Of a DNA stretch of 64,000 bases, positions 24,982 through 33,318 are shown in pieces. A program made the translations under genes and the position numbers. The DNA comes from Hoeflea_A sp039025395 (GTDB taxonomy: Bacteria > Pseudomonadota > Alphaproteobacteria > Rhizobiales > Rhizobiaceae): the NCBI GenBank assembly GCA_039025395.1, contig JBCCOK010000009.1, positions 42,046 through 106,045 on the forward strand, in the 5' to 3' direction. A model generated the notes under the pieces. The model was not told the origin of the DNA. It saw nothing but the letters and a program-made list of their open reading frames with translations, and did not search any database. Numbering within the stretch: position 1 is the first letter of the stretch; the number at the start of each line of letters is the position of its first letter.

Positions 24982-25947
24982 ATGCAGAATGTATTTGATC
25001 TCGCTGCGGCAAACCTGCTTGCGCCTACTGTGCTTTTCTTCGCACTTGGTATATTGGCCTCGGTCCTGCGCTCGGACCTGACAATTCCCGAGGCTGTCGC
25101 CAAAGGTATTTCGCTTTACTTGATGATGTCGATCGGATTCAAAGGGGGTGCGGCTGTTTCCAGTCAGGGCGTCGACACGACCATGTTTCTTGCCCTCATC
25201 GCAGGCGCGGTGTTGAGCGGCGTCATTCCGTTTGTCGCCTTCGGTTTGCTGCGCGCAACGACGGGCTTGCCGCAAATCGACGCCGCAGCCGTAGCGGCAC
25301 ATTACGGCTCCATCTCCATCGTTACCTTTCTGGCCGCAACACAAGCGCTGGAATGGAGTGGAATAGGATCTGAGGGCTACATGGTTGCCGTTGCAGCGGC
25401 CATGGAAACACCCGCGATAGCAGCGGCCCTGATACTGGCGAGCAATGGGGCTCGCCGCTTCGATGGCAATACAATGCGCGAAGTGCTCCTGAACGGATCA
25501 ATTGTCGTGCTCGTTGGCGCCTTTTTTATCGGCGTCATCACAGGCGAAGAAGGGCTGGAGTCAATCGCCCCGTTCATTGTTGCTCCGTTTACGGGCGTGC
25601 TTTGTCTGTTCCTTCTCGACATGGGCCTTATTGCGGGGCGGGGCCTTAAGGAAGGCCGCAACCATTTGACATGGCCGTTGATCCTGTTCGGCCTTTACAT
25701 GCCGCTTGTCGGAGCAGCTTTTGGAGCGATAGCCTCGATGCTTGTCGGCCTGTCGGTCGGCGGCACGTGTCTGATGATTACGCTTTGTGCAAGCGCGTCC
25801 TATATTGCCGTGCCGGCAGCACTAAGGCTGGCGTTACCGGAAGCCCGTCCGGCGATCTATCTACCGTTATCCTTGGGTGTCACATTTCCATTCAATCTGA
25901 CGATCGGAATACCGCTTTATCTTGCGATCGCGACGTTCCTGCATTGA
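24982..25947 (+). CDS. sbtA: sodium-dependent bicarbonate transporter SbtA
   Basis: A 321-residue inner-membrane protein of the SbtA (DUF897) family, with about ten transmembrane helices in two inverted repeats. Characteristic stretches include GFKGGAAVS, AAHYGSISIVTFLAATQ, YMVAVAAAMETPAIAAALIL, and near the end LCASASYIAVPAALRLALPEA and FPFNLTIGIPLY. In cyanobacteria SbtA takes up HCO3- with Na+ for carbon concentration; in heterotrophic bacteria it may feed carboxylases. It is followed ten bases later by its PII-like partner gene, the standard pairing. Confidence 0.93.
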   Translation: MQNVFDLAAANLLAPTVLFFALGILASVLRSDLTIPEAVAKGISLYLMMSIGFKGGAAVSSQGVDTTMFLALIAGAVLSGVIPFVAFGLLRATTGLPQIDAAAVAAHYGSISIVTFLAATQALEWSGIGSEGYMVAVAAAMETPAIAAALILASNGARRFDGNTMREVLLNGSIVVLVGAFFIGVITGEEGLESIAPFIVAPFTGVLCLFLLDMGLIAGRGLKEGRNHLTWPLILFGLYMPLVGAAFGAIASMLVGLSVGGTCLMITLCASASYIAVPAALRLALPEARPAIYLPLSLGVTFPFNLTIGIPLYLAIATFLH

Positions 25948-25957
25948 GGTACGAGGC

Positions 25958-26269
25958 ATGAAAACCCACTCCAAGAAACGCATTGAAATCATGATCGAGT
26001 CGCCGCTTCTCGGCCGCATCACCGAGACATTGGATGCCCACGGCGTTACAGGCTATACGGTACTGCCGGCACTGGCAGGCCGCGGCGAGGACGGCGCATG
26101 GCACCGCGATGGCGTCATCGGCCGGGCGGGATCGCTGGTCATGGTAATCAGCATTATCGACGCCGATCGGGTTCAGTCTGTCCTTGAGCCACTGTTCAAA
26201 CTGGTCAAAGGTCAGATCGGCATCGTTACGGTTTCAGATGTCGAAGTTATCAGGCCAGACCGGTTCTGA
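25958..26269 (+). CDS. sbtB: PII-like regulator of SbtA (SbtB)
   Basis: A 103-residue PII-superfamily protein expected to form a trimer that binds adenine nucleotides and gates SbtA. The ferredoxin-like fold is visible (KKRIEIMIESPLLGRITETLDAHGVTGYTVLPALAGRG), with a short T-loop around EDGAWHRDG and the C-terminal strand GIVTVSDVEVIRP. It lacks the C-terminal cysteine pair found in many cyanobacterial SbtB proteins. The ATG at 25958 is selected over an upstream in-frame codon inside sbtA. Confidence 0.9.
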   Translation: MKTHSKKRIEIMIESPLLGRITETLDAHGVTGYTVLPALAGRGEDGAWHRDGVIGRAGSLVMVISIIDADRVQSVLEPLFKLVKGQIGIVTVSDVEVIRPDRF

Positions 26270-26355
26270 TCGGAATTTTCGATCAGTGAATCGCCTCTAA
26301 TCAATTTTAACAGTTCCAAGGAAGGTCCACTTATTAAAGGTGAAGGAGCTGTGCG

Positions 26356-26646
26356 ATGACGACGAACGAGATTGAAATAGCGACACGCGGGCAAGTGAAC
26401 GCGCGCCGCAATTACCTAATTGGTCTTTGGGCGGGACGCATGCTGGGTTTGAGAGACACGCAGCTGTCAGATTATGTGTGCGATGTGATGGCGTCGGACT
26501 TTCTTGAGCCGGGGCCTCAGGATGTGGTGCGCAAACTGCGCCGCGATCTCTCGGAAATCGGTATGGAAATCTCGGAAGTGGAAATTATGCGGCAACTCCA
26601 GATGACGGAGCGCAGCGTGCGTGCGGAATTGCACACCACCGACTAA
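26356..26646 (+). CDS. DUF1476 protein, ATPase inhibitor zeta-like, with short N terminus
   Basis: A 96-residue relative of the alphaproteobacterial F1Fo-ATPase inhibitor subunit zeta (DUF1476). The core matches: ARRNYLIGLWAGRMLGL, then YVCDVMASDFLEPGPQDVVRKLRRDL. True zeta proteins begin with an inhibitory helix containing a REKAFE-KFAHDEE-like segment; here it is replaced by the short unrelated MTTNEIEIATRGQVN. It may bind the ATPase without inhibiting, or have a different partner. A good ribosome site (aaggtgaaggag) precedes the ATG. A YdcH-like gene follows on the same strand. Confidence 0.82.
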   Translation: MTTNEIEIATRGQVNARRNYLIGLWAGRMLGLRDTQLSDYVCDVMASDFLEPGPQDVVRKLRRDLSEIGMEISEVEIMRQLQMTERSVRAELHTTD

Positions 26647-26683
26647 AAGCCATCAAAACAGCAGCGTTGAGGAGGAAGATACC

Positions 26684-26869
26684 ATGCCCAAAGCACTCGA
26701 CTCGCTATGGACTCGTCTGAGCATTGTTGAAGCCCGCATACAGCAGGAGAAATCTCGCCTGCGCGCGGATCCCGTCCGCCTCGACCTTTTGGAACGCAAG
26801 AAAACATCCCTGCGCGAACAGATCAGAGCGGTTGAGAACGCCTCACACAACACAGCCGAAGCTGCTTGA
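26684..26869 (+). CDS. YdcH-like (DUF465) small coiled-coil protein
   Basis: A 61-residue protein predicted to be one helical hairpin: SIVEARIQQEKSRLRADPVRLDLLERKKTSLREQIRAVE. This follows the DUF465/YdcH pattern of a heptad helix, a short proline turn and a lysine-rich second helix ending in KxxLxxxI. Function is unknown. A strong gaggagg ribosome site precedes the ATG. It lies 37 bases after the zeta-like gene, probably in one transcript. Confidence 0.75.
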   Translation: MPKALDSLWTRLSIVEARIQQEKSRLRADPVRLDLLERKKTSLREQIRAVENASHNTAEAA

Positions 26870-27051
26870 GCAATTAGGCAGGCGGGATTGGTTTTAGAAA
26901 GCGTAGCGCTTGAGCGCGTTACGCTGGCCGTTCACACGAGGCTTTGTGTAGCACAGCGGTTACTGGGGCCTTCAGCCGTGGAAACAGACGGCGTCTGGTA
27001 AAATCTCGAAACTTGGATCGTCGTCTTTTCGACCGGCTCCGAATACGGGTT

Positions 27052-27573
27052 CTACGGTTGAACCGGACGCGGCTGACCGTTTTCGTCGATGGCGACGAAA
27101 TGGAAGGTAGCCTCCGTTGCCAATTCAGGATCACCAGCCGCTCGCGGGCGGTTCCAGCCCTCGACGCGGATTGTCATCGAGGTGTTACCGATGCGGATGA
27201 GATTAGCATAAAAGGACACTTCATCGCCAACCCGGACCGGCTTGAAAAACCGCAGGGAGTCAACCGCAACGGTGGCGACCGGCCCCTCTGCGGTGCGGGC
27301 CGCAACACTGCCTGCCGCAAGATCCATTTTCGCCATAAGCCAACCGCCGAAAACGGTGCCGAAAGGGTTCATGTCGGCGGGCATCGCAATGACACGGATT
27401 GCAGGTACGCGGTCTTCGTTGGACGTGACTTGAGCTGGCGTGTTGTCACTTTCGACCGTCTCCGCCGCTACGGAGGCCGCGGAACACGCGAGCATAACGG
27501 CAGCTGCGATCGTGCGAACAACGTCGGGCGTTTTCAAAATGCCGTATGCGGTTACGGAGCGAAATTTCATCAT
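27052..27573 (-). CDS. acyl-CoA thioesterase (hotdog fold) with a signal-like N terminus
   Basis: A 173-residue protein. Residues about 55-170 form a YciA/acyl-CoA thioesterase-like hotdog domain: RVIAMPADMNPFGTVFGGWLMAKMD, with the conserved Asn, Gly-Gly and Asp of the active site, then DSLRFFKPVRVGDEVSFYANL and a strand ending ATFHFVAID. Unusually, the first 40 residues include a hydrophobic stretch TIAAAVMLACSAASVAAE that looks like a Sec or lipoprotein signal. No internal ATG/GTG/TTG close to the domain gives a normal cytosolic start. Acyl-CoA is cytosolic, so an exported version would need another substrate. Confidence 0.8.
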   Translation of the reverse strand: MMKFRSVTAYGILKTPDVVRTIAAAVMLACSAASVAAETVESDNTPAQVTSNEDRVPAIRVIAMPADMNPFGTVFGGWLMAKMDLAAGSVAARTAEGPVATVAVDSLRFFKPVRVGDEVSFYANLIRIGNTSMTIRVEGWNRPRAAGDPELATEATFHFVAIDENGQPRPVQP

Positions 27574-27615
27574 GACAGAATCCCGGGAGATCGTGGCAAA
27601 TTCGAAACCATGAAC

Positions 27616-28590
27616 CTAGATCTGATCAGGCCCCAGGTCAGGACCTTTTTGCAAACCAAGATCGGCCAGCGCTTTCCTCACGAATCGGTGCGCGATGACC
27701 GTGTCGCGGTCAATTGCAGACAGGTGCGGATTGAGGGCGGCGAAGGATGCGATCTGGCCGTCCCAATGGCCGGCGCTCAGTTCGCCATTGACGGCAAAGC
27801 CATCTGACGCCCGCTCCTGCCGCCAGATTGCCTCGATTTCTTCGGCAGGGAGCTCTACCGAAACGTAGTGCTCATAGGTTTTCAGGAAATCGTCGAAATT
27901 ATCGTATAGTCGCCGGGACGCAACGATGATACCGCGCGCAAGCTTTGATAGTGCTTCCGCATCGGCTTCTTCGAAGGCTTCAGTGGTTGCCAGCACACCG
28001 TGCGGCTGCACAGCGACGAGGTCTTTCAGCTCGGCAAATCCCAACAGCATCTTGAGGTCGTTATCGTCTGCGTTGGTCAGCGCCAGCGCCTCCTCGACGC
28101 GTATCAGCGATACATCGATGTCACCGGAAAGAAGATGCGCGATGCGTTCTGGCGGCGGTCCGATCACCTGCCAGTCAATGTCGTTTTCATCAATGCCGAG
28201 TGCCGAAACGATACAGCGGCCCATGTGATGGCTCAGCGCGCCGATCCCGTCCACTGCCCAGGACGCGCCTTGGAGCTGCTCGACTTTCTCGATATTCGGC
28301 TGTGCGACCAGATTCTGCGCAAGAGCGCGCGCCATGGAGGCAACAATCCGAAGTTTTTCGCCCTTTGCACGCAGCTGAAGCACGGGGCCAAGCCCCCCAT
28401 AGGCGGCGTCAACTTCGCCTGCCAGCACCATTTTCATGGCCGCAATGCCGCCCAGTGCAGGCGTCCATTCAACCGACAGACCGGCGTCTTCCCAGCACCC
28501 AAGGTGGGTGGCAGCAGCGCAGGCCAGATCATCAACACCGAAAGTGGGCCCGGAGCCGGCGGCAAGGCGCATCGAATGGGTGCTGCTCAT
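27616..28590 (-). CDS. periplasmic-binding-fold protein without signal peptide (NMT1/ThiY-like)
   Basis: A 324-residue protein of the type II periplasmic-binding-protein superfamily, similar to NMT1/NitT/TauT receptors: CAAATHLGCWEDAGLSVEW, MKMVLAGEVDAAYGGLGP, LRIVASMARALAQNLVA. There is no signal peptide or lipobox, so it should be cytosolic. It is the last gene of a leftward operon with an FAD monooxygenase, and no ABC permease is nearby. Some cytosolic members of this fold are enzymes, for instance 4,5-dihydroxyphthalate decarboxylase. Transport receptor, sensor or decarboxylase are all open. Confidence 0.75.
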   Translation of the reverse strand: MSSTHSMRLAAGSGPTFGVDDLACAAATHLGCWEDAGLSVEWTPALGGIAAMKMVLAGEVDAAYGGLGPVLQLRAKGEKLRIVASMARALAQNLVAQPNIEKVEQLQGASWAVDGIGALSHHMGRCIVSALGIDENDIDWQVIGPPPERIAHLLSGDIDVSLIRVEEALALTNADDNDLKMLLGFAELKDLVAVQPHGVLATTEAFEEADAEALSKLARGIIVASRRLYDNFDDFLKTYEHYVSVELPAEEIEAIWRQERASDGFAVNGELSAGHWDGQIASFAALNPHLSAIDRDTVIAHRFVRKALADLGLQKGPDLGPDQI

Positions 28591-28628
28591 TTCAGGTCTC
28601 CCGAAAAGATGTGTATGCGGTACTGCGG

Positions 28629-29834
28629 TTATTGAATATTCCCGCCCTCGCGCAGCGAAGCAATCATCGAGGAGCGCAGCACAAAGGCGCGGTGCTTTTC
28701 CGGATCGGCCACAGTGCTGCGCAACTCGTCGTGAAAAGCGCGCCGCTGTGCCGGATCCTTCTCACCCATCATGCGCCGATTGCGGATCGATTGCTGCTGG
28801 ACGGCGTCGAGACAGATCTGCCGGCGCTGGCGTTCATAGACACCGAGCAAGCCATCAGCCGGTTCGCCCGCCCAGATGCGGGCAATTTTTTCGGCCAAAT
28901 TGACCGCATCGTGGACGCCGCCATTCAGGCCCATCCCGCCGAGCGGATTGTTCAGATGGGCCGCATCGCCAACCAGAATGGCTCGACCGGCCACATAGCG
29001 ATCAGCCACACGCTGCTGCACGCGGTAGGCGGTGGCGTGGGCAATGTCGTAAAGGCCGTCCTGCGGGCACAGGGCCTGTATGCGGGCATCCATGTTGACC
29101 GGATCATACATCTCGGCCTCCGGCTGGTCCGGATCGTTCGGCAACAGGACGCGCCACAGGGTCGGCGTACGCAGCAAAACGACCCATTCGTCAGGGTCTG
29201 TGATGTAGGCAATGTTGGCGAGATCGGGTATTGCCTTGTCGAAGCGGAAGGGCGTCGACATCGAAAGAAACAGTTCGGGGATCGTGGTGCCTGCAAGCGT
29301 GATACCGCAAGCCTTGCGAACGACGCTGCCTGCGCCGTCGGCACCGACAACGAAGCGACCGCGAAAGGCAGCGCTGCTTCGCTCAGCAGTCCGAACCGTT
29401 ATCGCCGCGCCCTCGTCGTCCTGGGAAAGTGCAACCGCTTCGGCTCCGAATACCAGTTCGATCGCATCGTCCTGGCTTGCGCGGTGCCTCAGTGCCTCCG
29501 ACAGCTTCCATTGTTCGCATTGCAGCCGATAGGGGTGGGCCGTGTCCTGCGCCAGAAGTCCGAGGTCGAAGGTGGCAACTTCGCCCTCCCGCCGATCGCG
29601 AAACTGCCAGGTCGGACAGACGAGGCCACGCTCGATCAAGCCTCGGGTCACGCCAATCTCATCAAGCATGTCCAGGGTCGGCGGATGGAATGTCGAGGCA
29701 CGCAGATCCTTTGGAATGTCCGGCGACTTCTCAAGCACGGTTGAGGCGATACCGTACCTTGAAAGAAACGTCGCCAGCACCAACCCGACCGGGCCGCCGC
29801 CGACAATGATCACCCGGTCCAGATCTTCATTCAT
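28629..29834 (-). CDS. FAD-dependent aromatic-type monooxygenase
   Basis: A 401-residue class A flavoprotein hydroxylase. The FAD ADP-binding motif GGGPVGL lies at 12-18, the DG motif appears as VVGADGAGSVVR, and the second FAD motif GDAAHLNNPLGGMGLNGGV is present. Such enzymes hydroxylate phenolic or heteroaromatic acids with NAD(P)H and O2. The operon context (SDR, aldehyde dehydrogenase, Asp/Glu racemase-type enzyme) suggests a degradative pathway. It is shorter than MhpA-type hydroxylases, having no C-terminal thioredoxin-like domain. Confidence 0.9.
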   Translation of the reverse strand: MNEDLDRVIIVGGGPVGLVLATFLSRYGIASTVLEKSPDIPKDLRASTFHPPTLDMLDEIGVTRGLIERGLVCPTWQFRDRREGEVATFDLGLLAQDTAHPYRLQCEQWKLSEALRHRASQDDAIELVFGAEAVALSQDDEGAAITVRTAERSSAAFRGRFVVGADGAGSVVRKACGITLAGTTIPELFLSMSTPFRFDKAIPDLANIAYITDPDEWVVLLRTPTLWRVLLPNDPDQPEAEMYDPVNMDARIQALCPQDGLYDIAHATAYRVQQRVADRYVAGRAILVGDAAHLNNPLGGMGLNGGVHDAVNLAEKIARIWAGEPADGLLGVYERQRRQICLDAVQQQSIRNRRMMGEKDPAQRRAFHDELRSTVADPEKHRAFVLRSSMIASLREGGNIQ

Positions 29835-29951
29835 GGTGTCGCTTGCCCGGGTCTCGCCACTTGTGTGCGCGCATAGCCCATGTCGGTTTTCTCTTCGGCT
29901 GATACTTCATTGTCCATCAGACTTTCCTTACAGCGCAGTTTCCACGCAGAC

Positions 29952-30818
29952 TTACATAATGGCCGGTTCGCCCGCTGCAGGTGAACGTGACGCCTGAGCC
30001 GCCTCGTCCGGCGGAAGCGCTTCATCCCACAGACGGGCGGTAAAGCGCGCACCGGTCACACCGTCGGATCGCGCCGAGCACAACCAAACTATCCCGCGCC
30101 GCATGATCGACGCCGGCAATAGACTCCCATCGGCGCCGGTGCGTTTCATGCCGGGCGGCAGAAGATCCGTGTCGGACGCACCGCCGGGCAGGTAGACATT
30201 GACGTCCACACCGGTGCCGGCAAGGTCGTGCGCCCAGATCCGCGATGCTGCTTCGAGCGCCGCCTTGGTGGGTCCATAGGGTGAATAGCCGCGCCGAACC
30301 ATGGTCTTTGCGCTGGTGGATACGTTGACGATCTTTCCGTAGCCGCGCTCGACCATGGCTGCAGCTGCGACGCGGGCAGCATAAAATGCACCATTGATGT
30401 TGGTGTCGACAATCGCGTTCCAGGCTTCGGGCGACGTCTCCCAGAACCGGGTCGGTTCGGTGTTGAATGTCTCGCTGACGGCGCGCATGCCAAGGCCGGC
30501 ATTGTTGACCAGCACATCGAGCTTTCCGAAACGATCTACCGTTTCTGCAACCGTGCGCGCGCAGGCGGCCGGATCCCTGACGTCCGTCACCATTGCATGG
30601 GCCTCGGCTCCATCGCGCAGGTGTGAGCGAACGATTGCGACGCTCTCAGCGAGCGCCGTGCTCTCGCTGGCGCCCGTCAGCATCAGATTGGCACCGGCTT
30701 GCGCAAGCGCAATGGCCATTTCCCGGCCAAGGCCGCGCGAGCCTCCTGTCACGATAATCGCACGGCCGGCCAGGGATAAAGGCTCGGCCGACGACGGCTG
30801 GCCGCCGGCAGCGCTCAT
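29952..30818 (-). CDS. short-chain dehydrogenase/reductase in catabolic operon
   Basis: A 288-residue SDR: cofactor loop TGGSRGLG near residue 25, NNAG, a catalytic serine in NVSTSAK and the YxxxK pair in YGPTK. The C-terminal 15 residues are extra and polar. Its ATG overlaps the stop of the aldehyde dehydrogenase gene (ATGA, 30815-30818), which shows tight translational coupling. It likely oxidises an alcohol to the aldehyde used by the dehydrogenase or handles a hydroxy-acid intermediate. Confidence 0.9.
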   Translation of the reverse strand: MSAAGGQPSSAEPLSLAGRAIIVTGGSRGLGREMAIALAQAGANLMLTGASESTALAESVAIVRSHLRDGAEAHAMVTDVRDPAACARTVAETVDRFGKLDVLVNNAGLGMRAVSETFNTEPTRFWETSPEAWNAIVDTNINGAFYAARVAAAAMVERGYGKIVNVSTSAKTMVRRGYSPYGPTKAALEAASRIWAHDLAGTGVDVNVYLPGGASDTDLLPPGMKRTGADGSLLPASIMRRGIVWLCSARSDGVTGARFTARLWDEALPPDEAAQASRSPAAGEPAIM

Positions 30819-32314
30819 GCGTCAAGGCCCATATGGGGAAACTGGCGTTTGCCGCGGGCAATGATTGTTGCTTTTTCTTCTGTAAACATGGCGCGCGAGC
30901 CCTTTGCGCCCTCGCGCCCGAGGCCTGACATCTTGTAACCGCCGAAGCCGGTGCGCAGGTCGCGGACGATCGGTGTGTTTACCATCACGGTCCCGGTGCG
31001 CAGCGCCGAAGAGACCCGCAGCCCGCGTTCGAGCGACTCCGTCCACACATAACCGACAAGACCGAAATCGGAATCATTGGCGCGGGCAACAACTTCGTCT
31101 TCTTCATCGAAGACCTGCAGTGTGGCGAAGGGTCCAAATATCTCTTCCCGGCAGATCGCGAGATCGTTGTCCGGCGCCAGCATTGCCGTCGGCTCGGCAA
31201 AGAAGCCGCGGTTGTTTGCCGTATGCAGCCTGCCGCCGGTGAGCAGTTCAGCACCTTCGGCGACGCCGCTTTCGGTGTAGTGCAGCATACGCTCGCATTG
31301 TGCGCGGTTAATCATCGGGCCGATTTCGGTCGCGGTTGAAAGCGGATCGCCGACCTTCATCCGGGAGGTGCGCTCGGCAAAGCGCTCAATGAACTGATCG
31401 GCAATCGGCCGCTGCACGAAAATGCGGCTTCCGGCGAGACACATCTGCCCGTTGTTCATGTAACTGCCGAGCAAGGCGCCATTGAGCGCATAGTCAACAT
31501 CGGCATCGGAGAAAACGATGCTCGCCGATTTCCCGCCGAGTTCCATTGCCGGAACAGTGATGCCCTTTGCCAGAGCGGTCAGAATGGCGCGCCCGGTTTC
31601 GGTCCCGCCGGTAAACGACACCATGTCGATCTCCGGGTGGGACACAAGAGCAGCACCGGTCATTTCTCCCCTGCCATTGACGAGGTTGAGGACACCTTCG
31701 GGCAGAATGTCCTGCACCAGGGCGAAGAAGCGCGCCAGTGTCAGGGGCGTCAATTCCGATGGCTTGACGACACAGGTATTTCCGAAGGCCAGCGCCCCGG
31801 CAATTTTCATCGCGGTGAGTCCGAGCGGCATGTTCCATGGGCCGATCAGCCCGCAGACGCCAATCGGCTCGTGGGTCACCAGCGAGAGAATGCCGTCTTC
31901 CTGTGAGAAGGTTTCGCCACCGTGCTGGTTGATGGTCTCGGCGAAGAATCGGAAATTGTAGGCGGCTCTGGGCACATGCATGCCGCGCGTTTGGTTCAGC
32001 GGAATGCCTGTGTTGACCGTTTCCAACTCGGCCAGTTCGTCCGCATGCTCCATGATGCAGTCGTGAATGGCCATCAGCGCCGTCTGGCGTTGTGCCACGG
32101 TCGCATTGCGCCACGGGCCAGTCTCGAATGCGTCTCGGGCAGCCTTGACCGCTGCATCGACCTCGGCCGCATCGGCCTCGTGGAGTGTCGCCACCACAGC
32201 CTCATTGGCCGGATCAACAACCTCGATAGGTTCTCCCACGGCGTCGACAAAACGCCCGGCGATATGACTTGTGATCATATCCGGCTCTTCCTGCAGGCGA
32301 GCACGCAGTGACAT
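30815..32314 (-). CDS. aldehyde dehydrogenase family protein
   Basis: A 499-residue NAD(P)-dependent aldehyde dehydrogenase of the betaine-aldehyde type. It has the cofactor region FGNTCVVKPSELTPLT, the general base glutamate in MELGGKSASIVF and the catalytic cysteine in NNGQMCLAGSRIFVQ. Length is normal. The ATG at 32314 has a GGGAGG ribosome site; the frame is open upstream but without family sequence. It is the second gene of the leftward catabolic operon and overlaps the SDR by four bases. Confidence 0.93.
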   Translation of the reverse strand: MSLRARLQEEPDMITSHIAGRFVDAVGEPIEVVDPANEAVVATLHEADAAEVDAAVKAARDAFETGPWRNATVAQRQTALMAIHDCIMEHADELAELETVNTGIPLNQTRGMHVPRAAYNFRFFAETINQHGGETFSQEDGILSLVTHEPIGVCGLIGPWNMPLGLTAMKIAGALAFGNTCVVKPSELTPLTLARFFALVQDILPEGVLNLVNGRGEMTGAALVSHPEIDMVSFTGGTETGRAILTALAKGITVPAMELGGKSASIVFSDADVDYALNGALLGSYMNNGQMCLAGSRIFVQRPIADQFIERFAERTSRMKVGDPLSTATEIGPMINRAQCERMLHYTESGVAEGAELLTGGRLHTANNRGFFAEPTAMLAPDNDLAICREEIFGPFATLQVFDEEDEVVARANDSDFGLVGYVWTESLERGLRVSSALRTGTVMVNTPIVRDLRTGFGGYKMSGLGREGAKGSRAMFTEEKATIIARGKRQFPHMGLDA

Positions 32315-32396
32315 CGGCACTACCTCCCTCTGGATGCCCGGTTCCGGTGTGCGCAATTGCTGAAGACACCGGTTCGCCCAAGCAGTTGATGCGGTT

Positions 32397-33143
32397 TCAG
32401 TGATGGGAAAGCAGCGAGCCAAACCCCTGGATCTTGTCGTCAATGCCGTTCTGTCTCAAAGCCCACCAGTAGGTCGCCGTGTTGATCGCAATCACCGGCT
32501 TGTCGAGCCAGAACTCGGCAATACCGGCGAGGCGCGCCATCGCCAGATTGGTGCCGACCTGAACGATGGCCTCCACGGACGGGTCATTCAACTCGATAAT
32601 GGCATCGCGAAGCGTCTGTTGAGACTCATGCGCAATCAGCATCGGGCTTTGGCATTTCAGTCCCTTGATGGCGGCGACCTCGTAACCGCAATCGGTAAAG
32701 AAACGCCGGACCTGTTCGTCGCCGACGGGCATATATGGCGTGATAACGGCGATGCGTTTGATGTCGCCAAACGCCTTGAGCGCAGCCTGGCAGGCATCTG
32801 AGCCCATGGCGACCTTTACGCCCGCACGCTGCTCCACCCGCCGCTCAAGTTCGACCGAGCCTTCCAGCCCGTCCCAGAAAGTTTCCGCCGACATCCCCAT
32901 GACCAGATAGTCCGGGCTGCAGGACATGACCGCATCCACTGACTGCATCATCGTCTCGCGGATGTTATCCATCAGGGCGTTGAAATCATTGTCGCTGTGG
33001 ACCGGATTATCCGGAATGACGATGCGGGAAAAATGATTGGTGACACCGACCGGGCGCATGGCATCAAATTCGGGCTGCACAGAGGTGTTTGTCGACGGCG
33101 CAATGACGCCGAACTTCTTTCGGTATCCAAGGCTGTCGACCAT
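32397..33143 (-). CDS. Asp/Glu racemase superfamily protein lacking both catalytic cysteines
   Basis: A 248-residue protein of the maleate isomerase/arylmalonate decarboxylase branch of the Asp/Glu racemase superfamily: FGVIAPSTNTSVQPEF and VITPYMPVGDEQVRRFF are typical. The two cysteine loops of the active enzymes read here VMGMSAET (81-88) and VQVGTNL (194-200), so neither cysteine is present. It may use other residues, bind a ligand without isomerising it, or carry out a different lyase step. The start at 33143 follows a GGGAGG by 12 bases. First gene of the leftward operon. Confidence 0.8.
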   Translation of the reverse strand: MVDSLGYRKKFGVIAPSTNTSVQPEFDAMRPVGVTNHFSRIVIPDNPVHSDNDFNALMDNIRETMMQSVDAVMSCSPDYLVMGMSAETFWDGLEGSVELERRVEQRAGVKVAMGSDACQAALKAFGDIKRIAVITPYMPVGDEQVRRFFTDCGYEVAAIKGLKCQSPMLIAHESQQTLRDAIIELNDPSVEAIVQVGTNLAMARLAGIAEFWLDKPVIAINTATYWWALRQNGIDDKIQGFGSLLSHH

Positions 33144-33276
33144 CTGGCGCTGTTTCCTCCCGGAGTAGAAAACCATCTTTCGCTATCATTTAAGATCGCG
33201 TGCCGGTTTTTCCGCCACGCCATCCAAAACCAGACTGTGAGAATGCGTCGGCATGGCGATTGGGCGAATGTTTCAC

Positions 33277-33303
33277 TTGACAGTATGGAGCGTTCCTTAC
33301 AAT
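33277..33303 (+). promoter_or_regulatory. candidate promoter for the TRAP genes
   Basis: TTGACA (33277-33282) and TACAAT (33298-33303) resemble sigma-70 elements with a somewhat short 15-base spacer. The region lies about 200 bases before the TAXI receptor start and directly upstream of the GGACAAATC inverted repeat, so a repressor bound there would block initiation or clearance. Prediction by eye only. Confidence 0.35.
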
Positions 33304-33318
33304 GTGTCTAAAAGGTTT

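Noticed and set aside
26944..27807. Rightward frame of 287 codons
   Set aside because: Antisense to the hotdog thioesterase and the binding-fold protein, both of which have clear family motifs; composition is Arg/Gly/His-rich as expected for a shadow.
28200..29744. Rightward frame of 514 codons
   Set aside because: Antisense to the FAD monooxygenase, whose motifs are intact; the long frame follows from high GC content.
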